From positions 62,001 to 126,000 of the forward strand of contig CAVQRU010000017.1 in the NCBI GenBank assembly GCA_963715285.1: a stretch of 64,000 nucleotides of DNA, written 5' to 3'. Origin of the DNA: Sva-07 sp963715285. Its GTDB lineage: Bacteria; Actinomycetota; Acidimicrobiia; Acidimicrobiales; Ilumatobacteraceae. Of this stretch, positions 1 through 8,705 are shown in pieces. Both the position numbers and the translations under genes were made by a program. The notes beneath the pieces were generated by a model. The model ran no database searches. It was not told where the DNA came from and saw nothing but the letters and a program-made list of their open reading frames with translations. Within the stretch, counting starts at the first letter, position 1. Each line of letters starts with the position of its first letter.

Positions 1-369
1 GAAGCGATCGAGGCGCCGATCGACGGCTTCATGATGGCAGCATCACCCGAGAACGAGGAGTGCGCCAAGCAACTGCTCGCCGCGCTCGGCTCGAAGGAGG
101 CCATCGAGGCGTACATCGCGGTCGATCCCTCGGTCGTGGCCGCCTCGAGTACGGCAGACACGTCGGGCTACAACCCTCTGCAGGCCAAGGCAGCGGAACT
201 GGTGGGATCGGCCAAGTACATCTCGCAGTTCCTCGACCGCGACACGGATCCGGATTTCGCGTCCAACGTGGTCGGCAAGGCGATCGCCGATTTCATCACG
301 GACCCGACGGCCATCGACGGCCTGCTCGCGACGGTCGAGGAGCAGAAGCAGACGTACACCTTCGAGTGA
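1..369 (+). CDS. Sugar ABC transporter substrate-binding protein, C-terminal part
   Basis: This is an open frame from the first base of the window, so only the last 122 residues of the protein are present. It lies 9 bp upstream of two MalF/MalG-type permeases in the same direction. The fragment has the alternating helical pattern of an extracellular solute-binding protein family 1 C-terminus, including a run of small residues around DGFMMAASPENEECAKQLL that is typical of these lipoproteins. The role as the periplasmic/extracellular sugar receptor is inferred mainly from operon position. The ligand cannot be read from this fragment. The N-terminus, any lipobox and the promoter lie outside the window. 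Confidence 0.75.
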   Translation, partial: EAIEAPIDGFMMAASPENEECAKQLLAALGSKEAIEAYIAVDPSVVAASSTADTSGYNPLQAKAAELVGSAKYISQFLDRDTDPDFASNVVGKAIADFITDPTAIDGLLATVEEQKQTYTFE

Positions 370-378
370 TCTGATCGC

Positions 379-1392
379 ATGTCGGTCTCGGCCACTCCCG
401 AATCTGAACTCACGGCCCCAGAGTCGCAACCGACGGCGCCCCGAAAGGGGCGCCGTCGGCGCGTCTCGACCCTGACGCGATCCGACAAGATCGTTCTGTC
501 TCTGATGGTGGGGATTCCGGCGTTCATCCACATCATGCTGGTGTGGGTACCGGCGATCTCGACGGTGGTGCTGTCGTTCACCGAGTGGGACAACCTCACA
601 CCATTGAGCGCGGCGACGTGGGTCGGATTCGAGAACTACTGGGTGATCTTCACGATCTTCGACACCCAACTCTTCCCGGCACTGTTCAACAACCTGATGT
701 TGATCGTGTTCCTGGGCGGGTGTTCGGCGGTCGGCATGTTGTTCGCGTACCTGCTCGACAAGAACATCCGAGGCAGCCGTTTCTACCAGAGCGTCTTCTA
801 CTTCCCGGTGGTGCTGTCGCTCGCCGTCGTGGGGTTCATCTGGAAGGCCACGATGTTCTCGGCCGACGACGGCCTGCTGAATTCCGTCTGGCCGGGGCCA
901 CCCATCGACTTCGTCGGCGACAGTACGAAGCTGTTCGAGATCGACCTCCCGTTCCTCGACTTCCCGCTCGGGTTGTCGAGGAACTTCGCCGCACTGCTGA
1001 TCGCGATGGCCTGGCGCCACATCGGATACGTCATGGTGCTCTATCTCGCCGGCCTGAAGGCAGTCGACCCAGCGCTGCGAGAAGCTGCAGCCATCGACGG
1101 GTGCAACGAATGGCAGGGCTTCAGGCACGTGGTGTGGCCGGCGCTCAAGCCGATCAACGTCGTGGTCGCCGTCATCACCGTCATCGAGGCGCTGCGCGTG
1201 TACGACATCGTCGCGGCGCTCAACGAACCGCGTGGTACCGAAGTCATGGGCACGATCGTGACGAATTCGCTCGTCGGTGAGGGAGGCGGACGGGTCGGAA
1301 TCGGCTCGTCATACGGTGTCGTCCTCCTCGTCTTGTGTCTCGGTTTCATCATCTGGTACGTCACCAATCACTATCGAGAGACGGAACCGTGA
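379..1392 (+). CDS. Sugar ABC transporter permease, MalF/UgpA type
   Basis: The 337-residue membrane protein has a basic N-terminal cytoplasmic stretch (about residues 20-35) followed by six predicted membrane helices. The cytoplasmic EAA loop that docks the ATPase is visible at about residues 235-255 (EAAAIDGCNEWQGF). The family forms the transmembrane pore together with a MalG-type partner, here the next gene, which overlaps this one by 4 bp (GTGA). Start ATG is 9 bp after the binding-protein stop. No ATPase gene is present in the window, so the system probably uses a shared MsmK/UgpC-like ATPase or one encoded upstream. The substrate is not determined. Confidence 0.9.
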   Translation: MSVSATPESELTAPESQPTAPRKGRRRRVSTLTRSDKIVLSLMVGIPAFIHIMLVWVPAISTVVLSFTEWDNLTPLSAATWVGFENYWVIFTIFDTQLFPALFNNLMLIVFLGGCSAVGMLFAYLLDKNIRGSRFYQSVFYFPVVLSLAVVGFIWKATMFSADDGLLNSVWPGPPIDFVGDSTKLFEIDLPFLDFPLGLSRNFAALLIAMAWRHIGYVMVLYLAGLKAVDPALREAAAIDGCNEWQGFRHVVWPALKPINVVVAVITVIEALRVYDIVAALNEPRGTEVMGTIVTNSLVGEGGGRVGIGSSYGVVLLVLCLGFIIWYVTNHYRETEP

Positions 1393-2357
1393 CCGCAATC
1401 ACGCCCGAGTCCGGCCAGATCGGAGCAGGGGCTCCCCTGAGCCACGACGAGTTCGAGGCGCTGTCCGAACAAGTGGAGGAGCGCAACCGCGCTGGACTCA
1501 AGCCCATGCGTGTGTTCCTCCAGATCGTGTTGTTCACCCTGGCCCTCGCCTGGTTGCTCCCCATCGCGACGGCGCTGTACAACTCGTTCCGCTACTACGA
1601 ATCGGATACACAGGTCAACGGGCCGTTCTCAGCGCCCGAGTCGCTGACGCTGGACAACTATCGAGACGCGTGGCGAGTCGGCGAGATGAGCCACACGTTT
1701 CTCAACACCGCATTCATCGTCATTCCCGCACTGGTCATCACCCTGCTGCTCGCGTCGGTCCTCGCGTTCGCCTGCACGAGATTCAGCTGGCGTTTCAACA
1801 TCGCGTTCCTCGTGCTGTTCACCGCAGGCAACCTCATGCCCCAACAGGTGCTCTTCCAACCGCTCTTCCAGATCTTCAAGCGAACGCCCTGGCCCGATCT
1901 GCTCTCCGACGCCAACACGGGCAACCTCCTCGGCACCAAACTCGCGGTGATCTTCATCCACATTGCTTTCCAGCTCGGGTTCTGCACCTTCGTGCTCGCC
2001 AACTACATGAAGACCATCCCGAAGGAACTCGGCGAGGCGGCCGCCGTCGACGGCGCAGGCGTGCTGCGCCAGTACTGGCAGATCATCCTCCCCCTGACGC
2101 GTCCCGCACTGGCGGCTCTGGCCACGCTCGAATTCGCATGGCTGTACAACGACTTCTTCTGGGGATCAGTCCTCCTGAACCAGGGTGATCAGCGTCCGAT
2201 CACGTCGTCGATCGCCGTCCTCAACGGGCAGTACGCAACCGACTTCAACCTGATCGCCGCAGCGTCGATCATGATCGCCTTGCCGACACTGATCGTGTAC
2301 ATCGTGCTGCAGAAGCAGTTCATCGGCGGGCTCACACTCGGCGCGAACAAGGGCTGA
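1389..2357 (+). CDS. Sugar ABC transporter permease, MalG/UgpE type
   Basis: The 322-residue second pore subunit has an EAA loop reading GEAAAVDGAGVLRQYWQIILP in its second half and six hydrophobic segments. I chose the GTG at 1389 because it overlaps the stop codon of the upstream permease by 4 bp, giving translational coupling; the open frame extends further upstream but that part lies inside the previous gene. The protein ends with QKQFIGGLTLGANKG, which fits the conserved C-terminal RxFxxGxxxGAxKG of MalG-type permeases. It is the last gene of the importer operon, meeting the P450 gene tail to tail 31 bp downstream. Confidence 0.9.
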   Translation: MTAITPESGQIGAGAPLSHDEFEALSEQVEERNRAGLKPMRVFLQIVLFTLALAWLLPIATALYNSFRYYESDTQVNGPFSAPESLTLDNYRDAWRVGEMSHTFLNTAFIVIPALVITLLLASVLAFACTRFSWRFNIAFLVLFTAGNLMPQQVLFQPLFQIFKRTPWPDLLSDANTGNLLGTKLAVIFIHIAFQLGFCTFVLANYMKTIPKELGEAAAVDGAGVLRQYWQIILPLTRPALAALATLEFAWLYNDFFWGSVLLNQGDQRPITSSIAVLNGQYATDFNLIAAASIMIALPTLIVYIVLQKQFIGGLTLGANKG

Positions 2358-2388
2358 CGGCGCCGACCGTCGGGCAGCTCCTGCCGCG

Positions 2389-3651
2389 TCAGCGCACGAC
2401 CGGCCTGGTGGGCGTGAAGCGCACCGGCAGGTGCTTGATGCCCGTCACGAGCGGGATGCCCTCCGCGTCGAGTGGGATCGCCGGACCCGTGACCTCCAGG
2501 TCCGGGAGACGCCTGAACAGCTCGCGGAACACGATCGCCACCTCGCGGCGGGCGAGGTTCGCCCCGAGGCAGAAGTGCGGACCGGGACCGCCGAAGCCGA
2601 CGTGCGGGTTGGGCTGACGCAACACGTCGAACTTCTCGGGGTCGTCGAAGACCCTCGGGTCGCGGTTGGCCGCACCGTAGAACATCACGAACTTGTCACC
2701 CTCCTGGAACTCGCGTCCGGCAAGCGACACGTCACGCGTCGCCGTGCGTCGCATGAACGTGACCGGCGACGCCGCCCGCACGATCTCCTCGACGGCACTG
2801 TTCGTGACACCGTCGACGTCCGCCTGCCAGATCGCCTTCTGATCGGGGTTCGTCGCCAGCAGGTTCACGCCGTGGCTGATCGCTGTTCGCGTGGTGTCGT
2901 TGCCGGCAACGGCGAGGAGGACGAAGAACGACGTGATCTCCGCTGGGGTCATCAAGTCCTCGGGGAGGTTGTTGTGCACCAGCTTGGAGGTCAGGTCGTC
3001 AGTCGGGTTCTTGCGCCGCTCCTCGATGAGTTCGCCCATCAGCGTGCTCAGGGCGATCCCGGCGTTCAGGTAGGCGGCCATCGGATCGCCGTCACCCATG
3101 AACTCGGCATCGCCGCCGCTCAGGATCACGTTCGTCGCGTCGAGCACGGTGCCGAACTCGCTACGAGGGATGCCCATCATGTCGCAGATGATCAGCAGCG
3201 GGAACGGCTGGGAGAGCACCTCGACGAGGTCGACCTCGCCCTGTTCGCAGAACCCGTCGATCACCTCGGTGCAGATCGACTCGACCGACTCCAGGACGCC
3301 CTGCAGCTGCGTGGGCGTGAAGCTGTGGGCGACGATTCGCCGTTGGTTCGCGTGACGCGGATTGTCCATGTTGATGAAGCTGCCGAAGAACTCGAGCATC
3401 TCCATCGGCATGTCGAAGATCGACACCGCACCCTTGCCCGAACAGAACTCCTCCGGGCGCTTGCTGACCTCGACCACTTCGTCGTAGCGGGTGAGTGCGT
3501 GGAAGACCTCGGTCGACTCGGTCATCGGGTTGTGCACCTCGACGGGCAGGATCGAGCCCTGCTCGCGAAGGTCGGCGAACTGCGCCATGCGGTCCGCGAG
3601 TGGCTGGCGCCAGAACGTCGGCTCGATCAGTTGGTTCGGGGAGATGCTCAT
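2389..3651 (-). CDS. Cytochrome P450
   Basis: The 420-residue soluble P450 has all signature elements: the oxygen-binding I-helix AGNDTT (249-254), the K-helix ExxR (EIVR, 289-292) and the haem loop FGGPGPHFCLG with ligand Cys361. It resembles actinobacterial sterol/lipid P450s of the CYP125/142/123 group, and the substrate is inferred only loosely. Redox partners are not encoded nearby. Start ATG at 3651 is chosen over a longer frame because GAGGA sits 6 nt upstream as a Shine-Dalgarno. That Shine-Dalgarno lies inside a 10-bp tandem repeat covering 3651-3690. The gene is monocistronic and convergent with the sugar permease. Confidence 0.93.
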   Translation of the reverse strand: MSISPNQLIEPTFWRQPLADRMAQFADLREQGSILPVEVHNPMTESTEVFHALTRYDEVVEVSKRPEEFCSGKGAVSIFDMPMEMLEFFGSFINMDNPRHANQRRIVAHSFTPTQLQGVLESVESICTEVIDGFCEQGEVDLVEVLSQPFPLLIICDMMGIPRSEFGTVLDATNVILSGGDAEFMGDGDPMAAYLNAGIALSTLMGELIEERRKNPTDDLTSKLVHNNLPEDLMTPAEITSFFVLLAVAGNDTTRTAISHGVNLLATNPDQKAIWQADVDGVTNSAVEEIVRAASPVTFMRRTATRDVSLAGREFQEGDKFVMFYGAANRDPRVFDDPEKFDVLRQPNPHVGFGGPGPHFCLGANLARREVAIVFRELFRRLPDLEVTGPAIPLDAEGIPLVTGIKHLPVRFTPTRPVVR

Positions 3652-3690
3652 GTCGTCCTCTGTCGTCCTCTGTCGTCGTCTGTCGTCGTC
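3651..3690. repeat. Four 10-bp tandem repeats in the P450 leader
   Basis: Four adjacent 10-mers are present: TGTCGTCCTC twice, then TGTCGTCGTC twice. On the P450 strand each unit reads GAGGACGACA or GACGACGACA, and the last unit supplies both the Shine-Dalgarno (GAGGA) and the first base of the ATG. Adding or removing units would duplicate or remove ribosome-binding sites. Confidence 0.9.
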
Positions 3691-3816
3691 GTTTCGTGGT
3701 TCGCCGACAACATAGAACGGGGGGCGCCGATTCGACACGCCCGCCGACGGAATCCGCTCCTGGCGAATCGTCGACGGCTACCGTCGTCGCATCACGACAC
3801 TCGACTGGTCTCAGCC

Positions 3817-6231
3817 ATGAGCACGCCACACGGCGATGCCGGCACCGCACACGCCCCCATCAGGCTCTCCGACCTCGGATCGGGACGCCTGACCACTCGG
3901 GCGTTCTCGGTGCCGGCCAGGCCGCAGCGCTTCCGACGCCCGACCGATGTCGTGCTGCTGGGGCTCTCGTTCGTCATCCTGGCCGTCACCGCCGTCGCTG
4001 TCGATGACCCCGGCGATTTCGAGACGAGCTTCGCCCAGTGGCTGTCGAATCTCCCGGGAATCCTCGACTTCCTGTGGGAGATCGCCTACGACTTCGTCCA
4101 GGTCTGGGTGCTCGTCGTCGGAGTGCTGGCGCTCGCCCGACGCCGATGGGGGCTCCTCCGCGACTGGGCCGTCAGCCTCGCCCTCACCGTCGGCGGTGTC
4201 CTCATCGTGGGCTGGCTCGTCGAGGGCGCCGTCCCGACGCTCACCGACAGCATCGGCACCGCCGACGGACCCGGGTCGTACCCCTCGCTCGCTCTCGCAG
4301 CCGGCGCCGCGACCGTCGCCGTCGCCAGTCCGTACTTCGTCAGCCCCTTGCGTACGTTCGGTCGGTGGCTGGTCGGCACGGCGTGGCTCGCAGCGCTCGT
4401 CCTCGGCATCACCGCGCCGGGCGCCGGCTTGTCCGCGGTGGCGATCGGCTGGGCCGCCGGTGCGCTGGTTCACCTCGTGTTCGGTTCACCCGACGGAGCG
4501 ATGTCGCTCGACGACCTCCGCGTGGCGTTGCGCTCGATCGGCGTCGATGCGCAACCCACCAAGGTCGAAGTACGCAACGGCGTCATCGTCGCTGCGGCTC
4601 GGACTCCCGACGACCGCCAACTCGACGTCCACGTGCACGGACGCGACTCGTGGGACAGCCAGTTCTTCGTCAAGCTGTGGCGGCTCGTCTTCTATCGCTC
4701 GGGCGGCCGCAACGTCACCGTCAACCGGCGTCACCAGATCGAGCACCAGGCGTACCTCACGCTGTACGCCGAACGCGAAGGCGCACGGGTCGCTCCGCTC
4801 GTGGCTGCGGCCACCGACCAACGAGGCGACGCCCTCTTCGTCACCGAGCGCGTCGGCCCGGCCTTCGGAGCCGACAGTGGACAGGTCGACGACGGACTCC
4901 TGGCGAGCGCCTGGGCCTCGCTGGCTCGGCTGCACGACGCCGGGATCCGCCACGGCGGGATCACTCCCGACCACCTCCAGGTCGCCGACGGAGGCGTGTA
5001 CATCGGGGAGTTCGAACGCGCCTCGATCGACTGGGACGAGTTGTCCCGCCGGCTCGACGAGGCGCAGCTGCTGACGTCGACGGCGGTGGTCGTGGGCCCC
5101 GACCGCGCAATCGCCGCAGCCGTGGACGCGGTCGGAGTCGAGGACCTCACCGCGACCACGACGTACGTGCAATCGGCGGCGATGCTGCCGGCGCTGCGCC
5201 ATCAGGCCGACGCTGCCGACGTCGACATCGACGACCTGCGCAAGGCCACCATCGAAGCGGTCGGCGCCGAGGAGCAGGATCTCCAGGCGATCCGTCGATT
5301 CTCCGTCGGCAACGTGGTGATGTGGATCCTGCTGGCGATCGTGCTCTACTCGATCATCGGGGCGGTCCAGCAGGTCGGTCTCCAGTCGATCGTCGACTCG
5401 ATCGCCGGGGCGAGCGCGGCGATCCTGCTCCTCGCCCTGGTCATCGGCCAGACCCCCCGGTTCGCCGGCGCCCTCAGCGTGTCGAAGGCCGCGCCGCTTC
5501 CGGTGCCGTACGGACGGCTGACGCTGCTCGAGTTCGCGATCACGTTCGTCAACCTCGCCGTGCCGTCGACCGCCGCGCGTGTCGCGGTGAACATCCGCTT
5601 CTTCCAACGCAACGGCCTCGACCGGACGACGGCCATCGCAGTCGGCGGGCTCGACAGCGTCGGCGGTTTCGTCGCCCAGATGATCCTGCTCTTCGGGATC
5701 GTCGGATTCGGGCTCGGCAGCCTGAACCTCAACATCAGCACATCGAGCGTCGACTTCACCGGCAAGTGGCTCGTGATCCTCCTGATCGTCCTCGTCGTCG
5801 GCATCGCGGTCGTCGCCTTCGTTCCCAAGTTCCGCGACCCGGTGGTGTCGGTCGTGAAGACCACATGGTCGAAGATCGGGCCGCTGCTCAGCTCACCACG
5901 ACGACTGATCTCGGTGGTGCTCGCGAACCTGCTCGTGCAGTTGCTGTTCTCGCTCACGAGCTACACGATCCTGCGGGCGTTCGGGCAGGACGTCGGCTTC
6001 GCCGATGTGGTGCTGGTCAACGTGTGCGTGGCGCTCTTCGCCGGCCTGATGCCCGTGCCAGGTGGCGTCGGGGTCACCGAGGCTGCGCTCACGGCCGGGT
6101 ACACGGCGATCGGCGTCGACAGTGCCAGCGCGATGGGTGCTGCCCTGTGCTACCGCTTGATCACGTTCTACATCCCGCCGCTCTTCGGCTACTTCGCGAT
6201 GAAGTCCCTTCGCCGCCAGCGCATGCTCTGA
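3817..6231 (+). CDS. Pseudokinase / MprF-type flippase fusion membrane protein
   Basis: The protein has 804 residues. Residues about 45-220 form several membrane helices. Residues about 245-410 form a soluble domain like the lipopolysaccharide-kinase/ABC1 fold, with a phosphotransfer loop reading RHGGITPDHLQ (about 375-385) where HGD is expected and GEFERASIDW where a DFG-like Asp is expected, so it looks catalytically dead. Residues about 500-800 are a hydrophobic lysylphosphatidylglycerol-synthase transmembrane region (flippase module) with no aminoacyl-transferase domain after it. A role in lipid translocation or envelope signalling is inferred. The start ATG at 3817 begins the first recognisable domain. 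The frame is open far upstream but antisense to the P450. Confidence 0.85.
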   Translation: MSTPHGDAGTAHAPIRLSDLGSGRLTTRAFSVPARPQRFRRPTDVVLLGLSFVILAVTAVAVDDPGDFETSFAQWLSNLPGILDFLWEIAYDFVQVWVLVVGVLALARRRWGLLRDWAVSLALTVGGVLIVGWLVEGAVPTLTDSIGTADGPGSYPSLALAAGAATVAVASPYFVSPLRTFGRWLVGTAWLAALVLGITAPGAGLSAVAIGWAAGALVHLVFGSPDGAMSLDDLRVALRSIGVDAQPTKVEVRNGVIVAAARTPDDRQLDVHVHGRDSWDSQFFVKLWRLVFYRSGGRNVTVNRRHQIEHQAYLTLYAEREGARVAPLVAAATDQRGDALFVTERVGPAFGADSGQVDDGLLASAWASLARLHDAGIRHGGITPDHLQVADGGVYIGEFERASIDWDELSRRLDEAQLLTSTAVVVGPDRAIAAAVDAVGVEDLTATTTYVQSAAMLPALRHQADAADVDIDDLRKATIEAVGAEEQDLQAIRRFSVGNVVMWILLAIVLYSIIGAVQQVGLQSIVDSIAGASAAILLLALVIGQTPRFAGALSVSKAAPLPVPYGRLTLLEFAITFVNLAVPSTAARVAVNIRFFQRNGLDRTTAIAVGGLDSVGGFVAQMILLFGIVGFGLGSLNLNISTSSVDFTGKWLVILLIVLVVGIAVVAFVPKFRDPVVSVVKTTWSKIGPLLSSPRRLISVVLANLLVQLLFSLTSYTILRAFGQDVGFADVVLVNVCVALFAGLMPVPGGVGVTEAALTAGYTAIGVDSASAMGAALCYRLITFYIPPLFGYFAMKSLRRQRML

Positions 6232-6333
6232 CGATTGCGCAACGAGGGTCTCCTCGACCGTGGAAGGCTGCGCAGATGGCAGTCCGGACACCCCGTGTCA
6301 TGCCCAACTGTGCCACCGATCGCGCCGACCGGT

Positions 6334-6409
6334 TCACAGAATCTTCGGAAGGGTCGGCTCCTTGGGGACCATCAGGCCGCCATCGACATCCCAGCCGTCG
6401 ACGGCCGCC
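6334..6409 (-). pseudogene. Out-of-frame coding-like tail of the small membrane gene
   Basis: This stretch continues a second minus-strand frame that opens at a TGA inside the membrane-protein gene (about 6507) and ends at TGA 6334-6336. Within it the frame reads EAAVDGWDVDGGLMVPKEP followed by TLPKIL. Almost every codon ends in G or C, as in real genes here. No usable start codon occurs in the frame until an internal Met eleven codons before its end, so it could only be translated as an extension through a frameshift. It may be the true C-terminus of the 6410-6664 gene. Confidence 0.4.
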
Positions 6410-6664
6410 TCATACGCGAGCGACGGAGCGTCGTCGCGCGGCCAGGTGGCCGAGTCCGAGCACGAGCCCGACTGCGACCAGCAGGAACGCCGAGATCACG
6501 GTGAAGAAGCCGACGAACCACGCGTCGAGCCCCACGCGGGAGCCGATGATGACGGCGACGATGAGCATGAGGCCGGCCACCAGGAACTTCCACCAGTTGC
6601 GCGTGTAGCTCGACCAGTCCGATCGACCGATGCCGTGTTCCGGAGTCATGCTCTGTTGTGCCAT
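6410..6664 (-). CDS. Small two-helix membrane protein, unknown
   Basis: I do not recognise the family. From ATG at 6664 the protein has 84 residues: a polar start (MAQQSMTPEHGIGRSDWSSYTRNWW), two hydrophobic helices (about 26-43 and 48-72) and a basic tail HLAARRRSVARV. An in-frame GTG at 6685 would add seven residues; neither start has a good Shine-Dalgarno. A different reading frame that overlaps the 3' end continues open for about 25 codons beyond the stop with high GC at third positions and a protein-like sequence, so the gene may carry a frameshift near its end. Confidence 0.6.
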   Translation of the reverse strand: MAQQSMTPEHGIGRSDWSSYTRNWWKFLVAGLMLIVAVIIGSRVGLDAWFVGFFTVISAFLLVAVGLVLGLGHLAARRRSVARV

Positions 6665-6802
6665 CGAGGCTCGCATTCGGTTCACCGGAGCGTCGGACTG
6701 TCGGGTCGTCGGCGACCGGGCAGCGGAGGATGGCCGCGACGATCACCGTAGGGTTCGGCGTGAGCACGTCACGATGGCGTGTTCGAACCGAAAGTTGTAC
6801 TG

Positions 6803-7000
6803 ATGCAAGGCACCGTGAAATTCTTCAACAGCGAGAAGGGCTTCGGCTTCATCTCACGCGACGGCGGGGAGGACGTGTTCGTCCATCACTCCAACATCGC
6901 AGGTGAGGGCTACAAGTCGCTCGACGAGGGCCAGAGCGTCGAATTCGACATCGGCCAGGGCCGCAAGGGCGACGAAGCCCAGAACGTCCGAGCACTCTGA
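6803..7000 (+). CDS. csp: Cold-shock domain protein
   Basis: This is a complete 65-residue CspA-family single-stranded nucleic-acid-binding protein. RNP1 is KGFGFI (residues 12-17) and RNP2 is VFVHH (25-29). The C-terminus GQGRKGDEAQNVRAL is standard for actinobacterial Csp. The start ATG at 6803 gives the canonical MQGTVKFFN N-terminus; an upstream in-frame Met would add eight unusual residues. A strong intrinsic terminator follows within 20 bp, so the gene is monocistronic. It probably acts as an RNA chaperone in the cytoplasm. Confidence 0.96.
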   Translation: MQGTVKFFNSEKGFGFISRDGGEDVFVHHSNIAGEGYKSLDEGQSVEFDIGQGRKGDEAQNVRAL

Positions 7001-7015
7001 TCGACTGACACCGAG

Positions 7016-7056
7016 GAGCGCCGCCGACCGATCCGGTCGGCGGCGCTCGGCGTTTT
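7016..7056 (+). terminator. Rho-independent terminator of csp
   Basis: A perfect 15-bp stem (GAGCGCCGCCGACCG, 7016-7030, pairing with 7034-7048) has an ATC loop and is followed by TTTT at 7053-7056. It lies 15 bp after the csp stop codon. Confidence 0.93.
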
Positions 7057-7111
7057 CCCTGCTTGCAGCGAGCATGGCATTGATGGAAACCGACGATCGA
7101 CCGGAGGCTCG

Positions 7112-7401
7112 ATGAGCGTCGCACGGGACAAGGCCGTCGTCCGCCGTCTGTTCGACGAGATCTGGAACGGATGCAGGTTCGAGGCGATCGATGAGCTGTA
7201 TGCGTTCGATGACGTCGCCGACTACCGGCCCTGGGCGCCACTTCGAACCGAACGCGACTCCGCTCGTGAAATGGTCGAGCGGGCCTCGCTGACGATGCCG
7301 GACCACCACGAGGAACTCCTGGCGATGGTGGCCGAAGACACACCGTCGACAACCTGGCCGGCCTCCGTCAGGCCGGCGTGATGCCGACACCGAAGCCGTA
7401 G
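7112..7401 (+). pseudogene. SnoaL-like ester cyclase remnant with internal deletion
   Basis: The first 70 residues (MSVARDKAVVRRLFDEIWNG onward) match the N-terminal half of SnoaL-like ester cyclases, which are normally about 130-150 residues. The frame then runs out-of-register and stops at 7381. In the next frame the sequence reads TVDNLAGLRQAGVMPTPKP and stops at 7401, which resembles the usual C-terminal end of this family. The central beta-sheet region (about 40 residues) is missing. A good Shine-Dalgarno (GGAGG) precedes the ATG at 7112. I read this as a gene that lost an internal, out-of-frame segment. Confidence 0.65.
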
Positions 7402-7445
7402 CGGCATGCCGAGGAGTTCGAAGCCGCAACACTCGTCACTGCCCG

Positions 7446-8693
7446 TCAGGCGGCGCGCCGACCGGGCGGCCCGGTACTGCGAACGGTGCCGTCGGGCAAC
7501 GTGAGGGTCAGTTCGCGATTCGGGCCGAGCCCGAGCTGCCAACCGTCGTCGTGTACCCGGTGGTGATGATGTGTGCACAACGGCACCAGATTGTCGAGAT
7601 CGGTGCGGCCGCCGTGACGCCACCAGATCACATGGTGCAGGTTGCAGCGGTCGTAGTGAGTGGAACAGCCCGGGATCGCACAGGTGCGGTAGAGCCCGCG
7701 GAGTGCACGTCGTTGCGCTCGATTCGCGAGTCGCGTGGTTCGCCCGAGGTCGAGCTCGCCGGGAGCGTGGAGCACCACACCGTTTCGCACGACCACGGCG
7801 TGGACGTCGGCGGTGTCCGCCAGTTCGGCGAGCACTCGCCACGGCACCTCGACGTGAATCGGCCACTCGGCGCACGCCCCACCACTGCCATCGGGTTGAT
7901 CCGCATCGACCACCACGACGTACTCCACCCTGCCCGACCGCCCGTGGCCAGTCGTTCCCCGTGCCCCGCCGTCGGCGGACTGCTCCGGTGAAACGATCCG
8001 CGCCAGCGCGAGCGCCCGCAGGTGATGCTGTCGCTCGACGGGGTCAGCGGGGCTCGTCGGCGGTGTCGCCTCCGCGAACAAGGTCTCCACTGTGGCGTCC
8101 AACCTCGCCGCGAGTCGCACGCCGGTCAGGGGATCGAACCGGCCACGCAGGTTCCACATCCCGTCGTCGTCGACCCACGTTCGCAACGACGTTGCCCGTC
8201 GTTGCCGCTCCAGCCGATCGAGCCCGTCGGACTGTTGGATGCGTCGCGCCTCGTCACGAACCCGCCGACGGAACTCGGCCTGGGTCGCATGCGCGGCCAC
8301 GTTCACCAACCCACCGACGCGCTCGAGCAGCTCGGTTCGCTGGTCGGGCTCCAGGCCCTTGGCCACGCGGGTGACCGCGTCGACGTGGCCCGAGGTGATC
8401 GCCCCGTCGTCCAACGCGGCAGCGAACGACGGAACTGCTCCCAACGTGTCGGATCGCTCCAGCGTCTTCGCCGCAGCACCGATCGATCCCTTCGATGTCG
8501 TGGCGAGGGTGTCCTCGGGGAACGAGACCTCGGCTGCCAGTCCCGCGGCGAGATCGGCCTCCGACGCATCGACCCACGCTCGGACGCGCCGGAGCTCGGT
8601 CAACGCAGCCTCTCGATCGCAGCGGCCGGCGCCCGCGTCGGCGCGCACCGCGGCGATCACCCGCACCCGCTCCACGACCACTGCTACGTCCAT
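7446..8693 (-). CDS. DUF222 / HNH endonuclease domain protein (13E12 type)
   Basis: The 415-residue protein has an N-terminal DUF222 region (about 15-290) and a C-terminal HNH nuclease motif (about 335-385) with zinc-type cysteines and histidines: CAIPGC, then LHHVIWW and CTHHHHRVHDD. The family is related to the mycobacterial REP13E12 repeat proteins, often multi-copy and suspected of homing-like or DNA-damage roles. The start ATG at 8693 lies 6 nt after CATGAT, a -10-like hexamer, and is preferred to the longer frame. A 24-bp element shared with comF lies immediately upstream (8703-8727). Both neighbours are decayed genes. Confidence 0.9.
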   Translation of the reverse strand: MDVAVVVERVRVIAAVRADAGAGRCDREAALTELRRVRAWVDASEADLAAGLAAEVSFPEDTLATTSKGSIGAAAKTLERSDTLGAVPSFAAALDDGAITSGHVDAVTRVAKGLEPDQRTELLERVGGLVNVAAHATQAEFRRRVRDEARRIQQSDGLDRLERQRRATSLRTWVDDDGMWNLRGRFDPLTGVRLAARLDATVETLFAEATPPTSPADPVERQHHLRALALARIVSPEQSADGGARGTTGHGRSGRVEYVVVVDADQPDGSGGACAEWPIHVEVPWRVLAELADTADVHAVVVRNGVVLHAPGELDLGRTTRLANRAQRRALRGLYRTCAIPGCSTHYDRCNLHHVIWWRHGGRTDLDNLVPLCTHHHHRVHDDGWQLGLGPNRELTLTLPDGTVRSTGPPGRRAA

Positions 8694-8699
8694 ACCCCC

Positions 8700-8705
8700 A
8701 TCATG
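8700..8705 (-). promoter_or_regulatory. Proposed -10 for DUF222-HNH gene
   Basis: CATGAT on the minus strand ends 6 nt before the ATG at 8693, the spacing seen at many other starts in this window. Confidence 0.45.

Noticed and set aside
2431..3650. Long plus-strand open frame across the P450 gene joined to the pseudokinase/flippase gene
   Set aside because: It is antisense to a clear P450 with all its motifs; the real gene starts at 3817.
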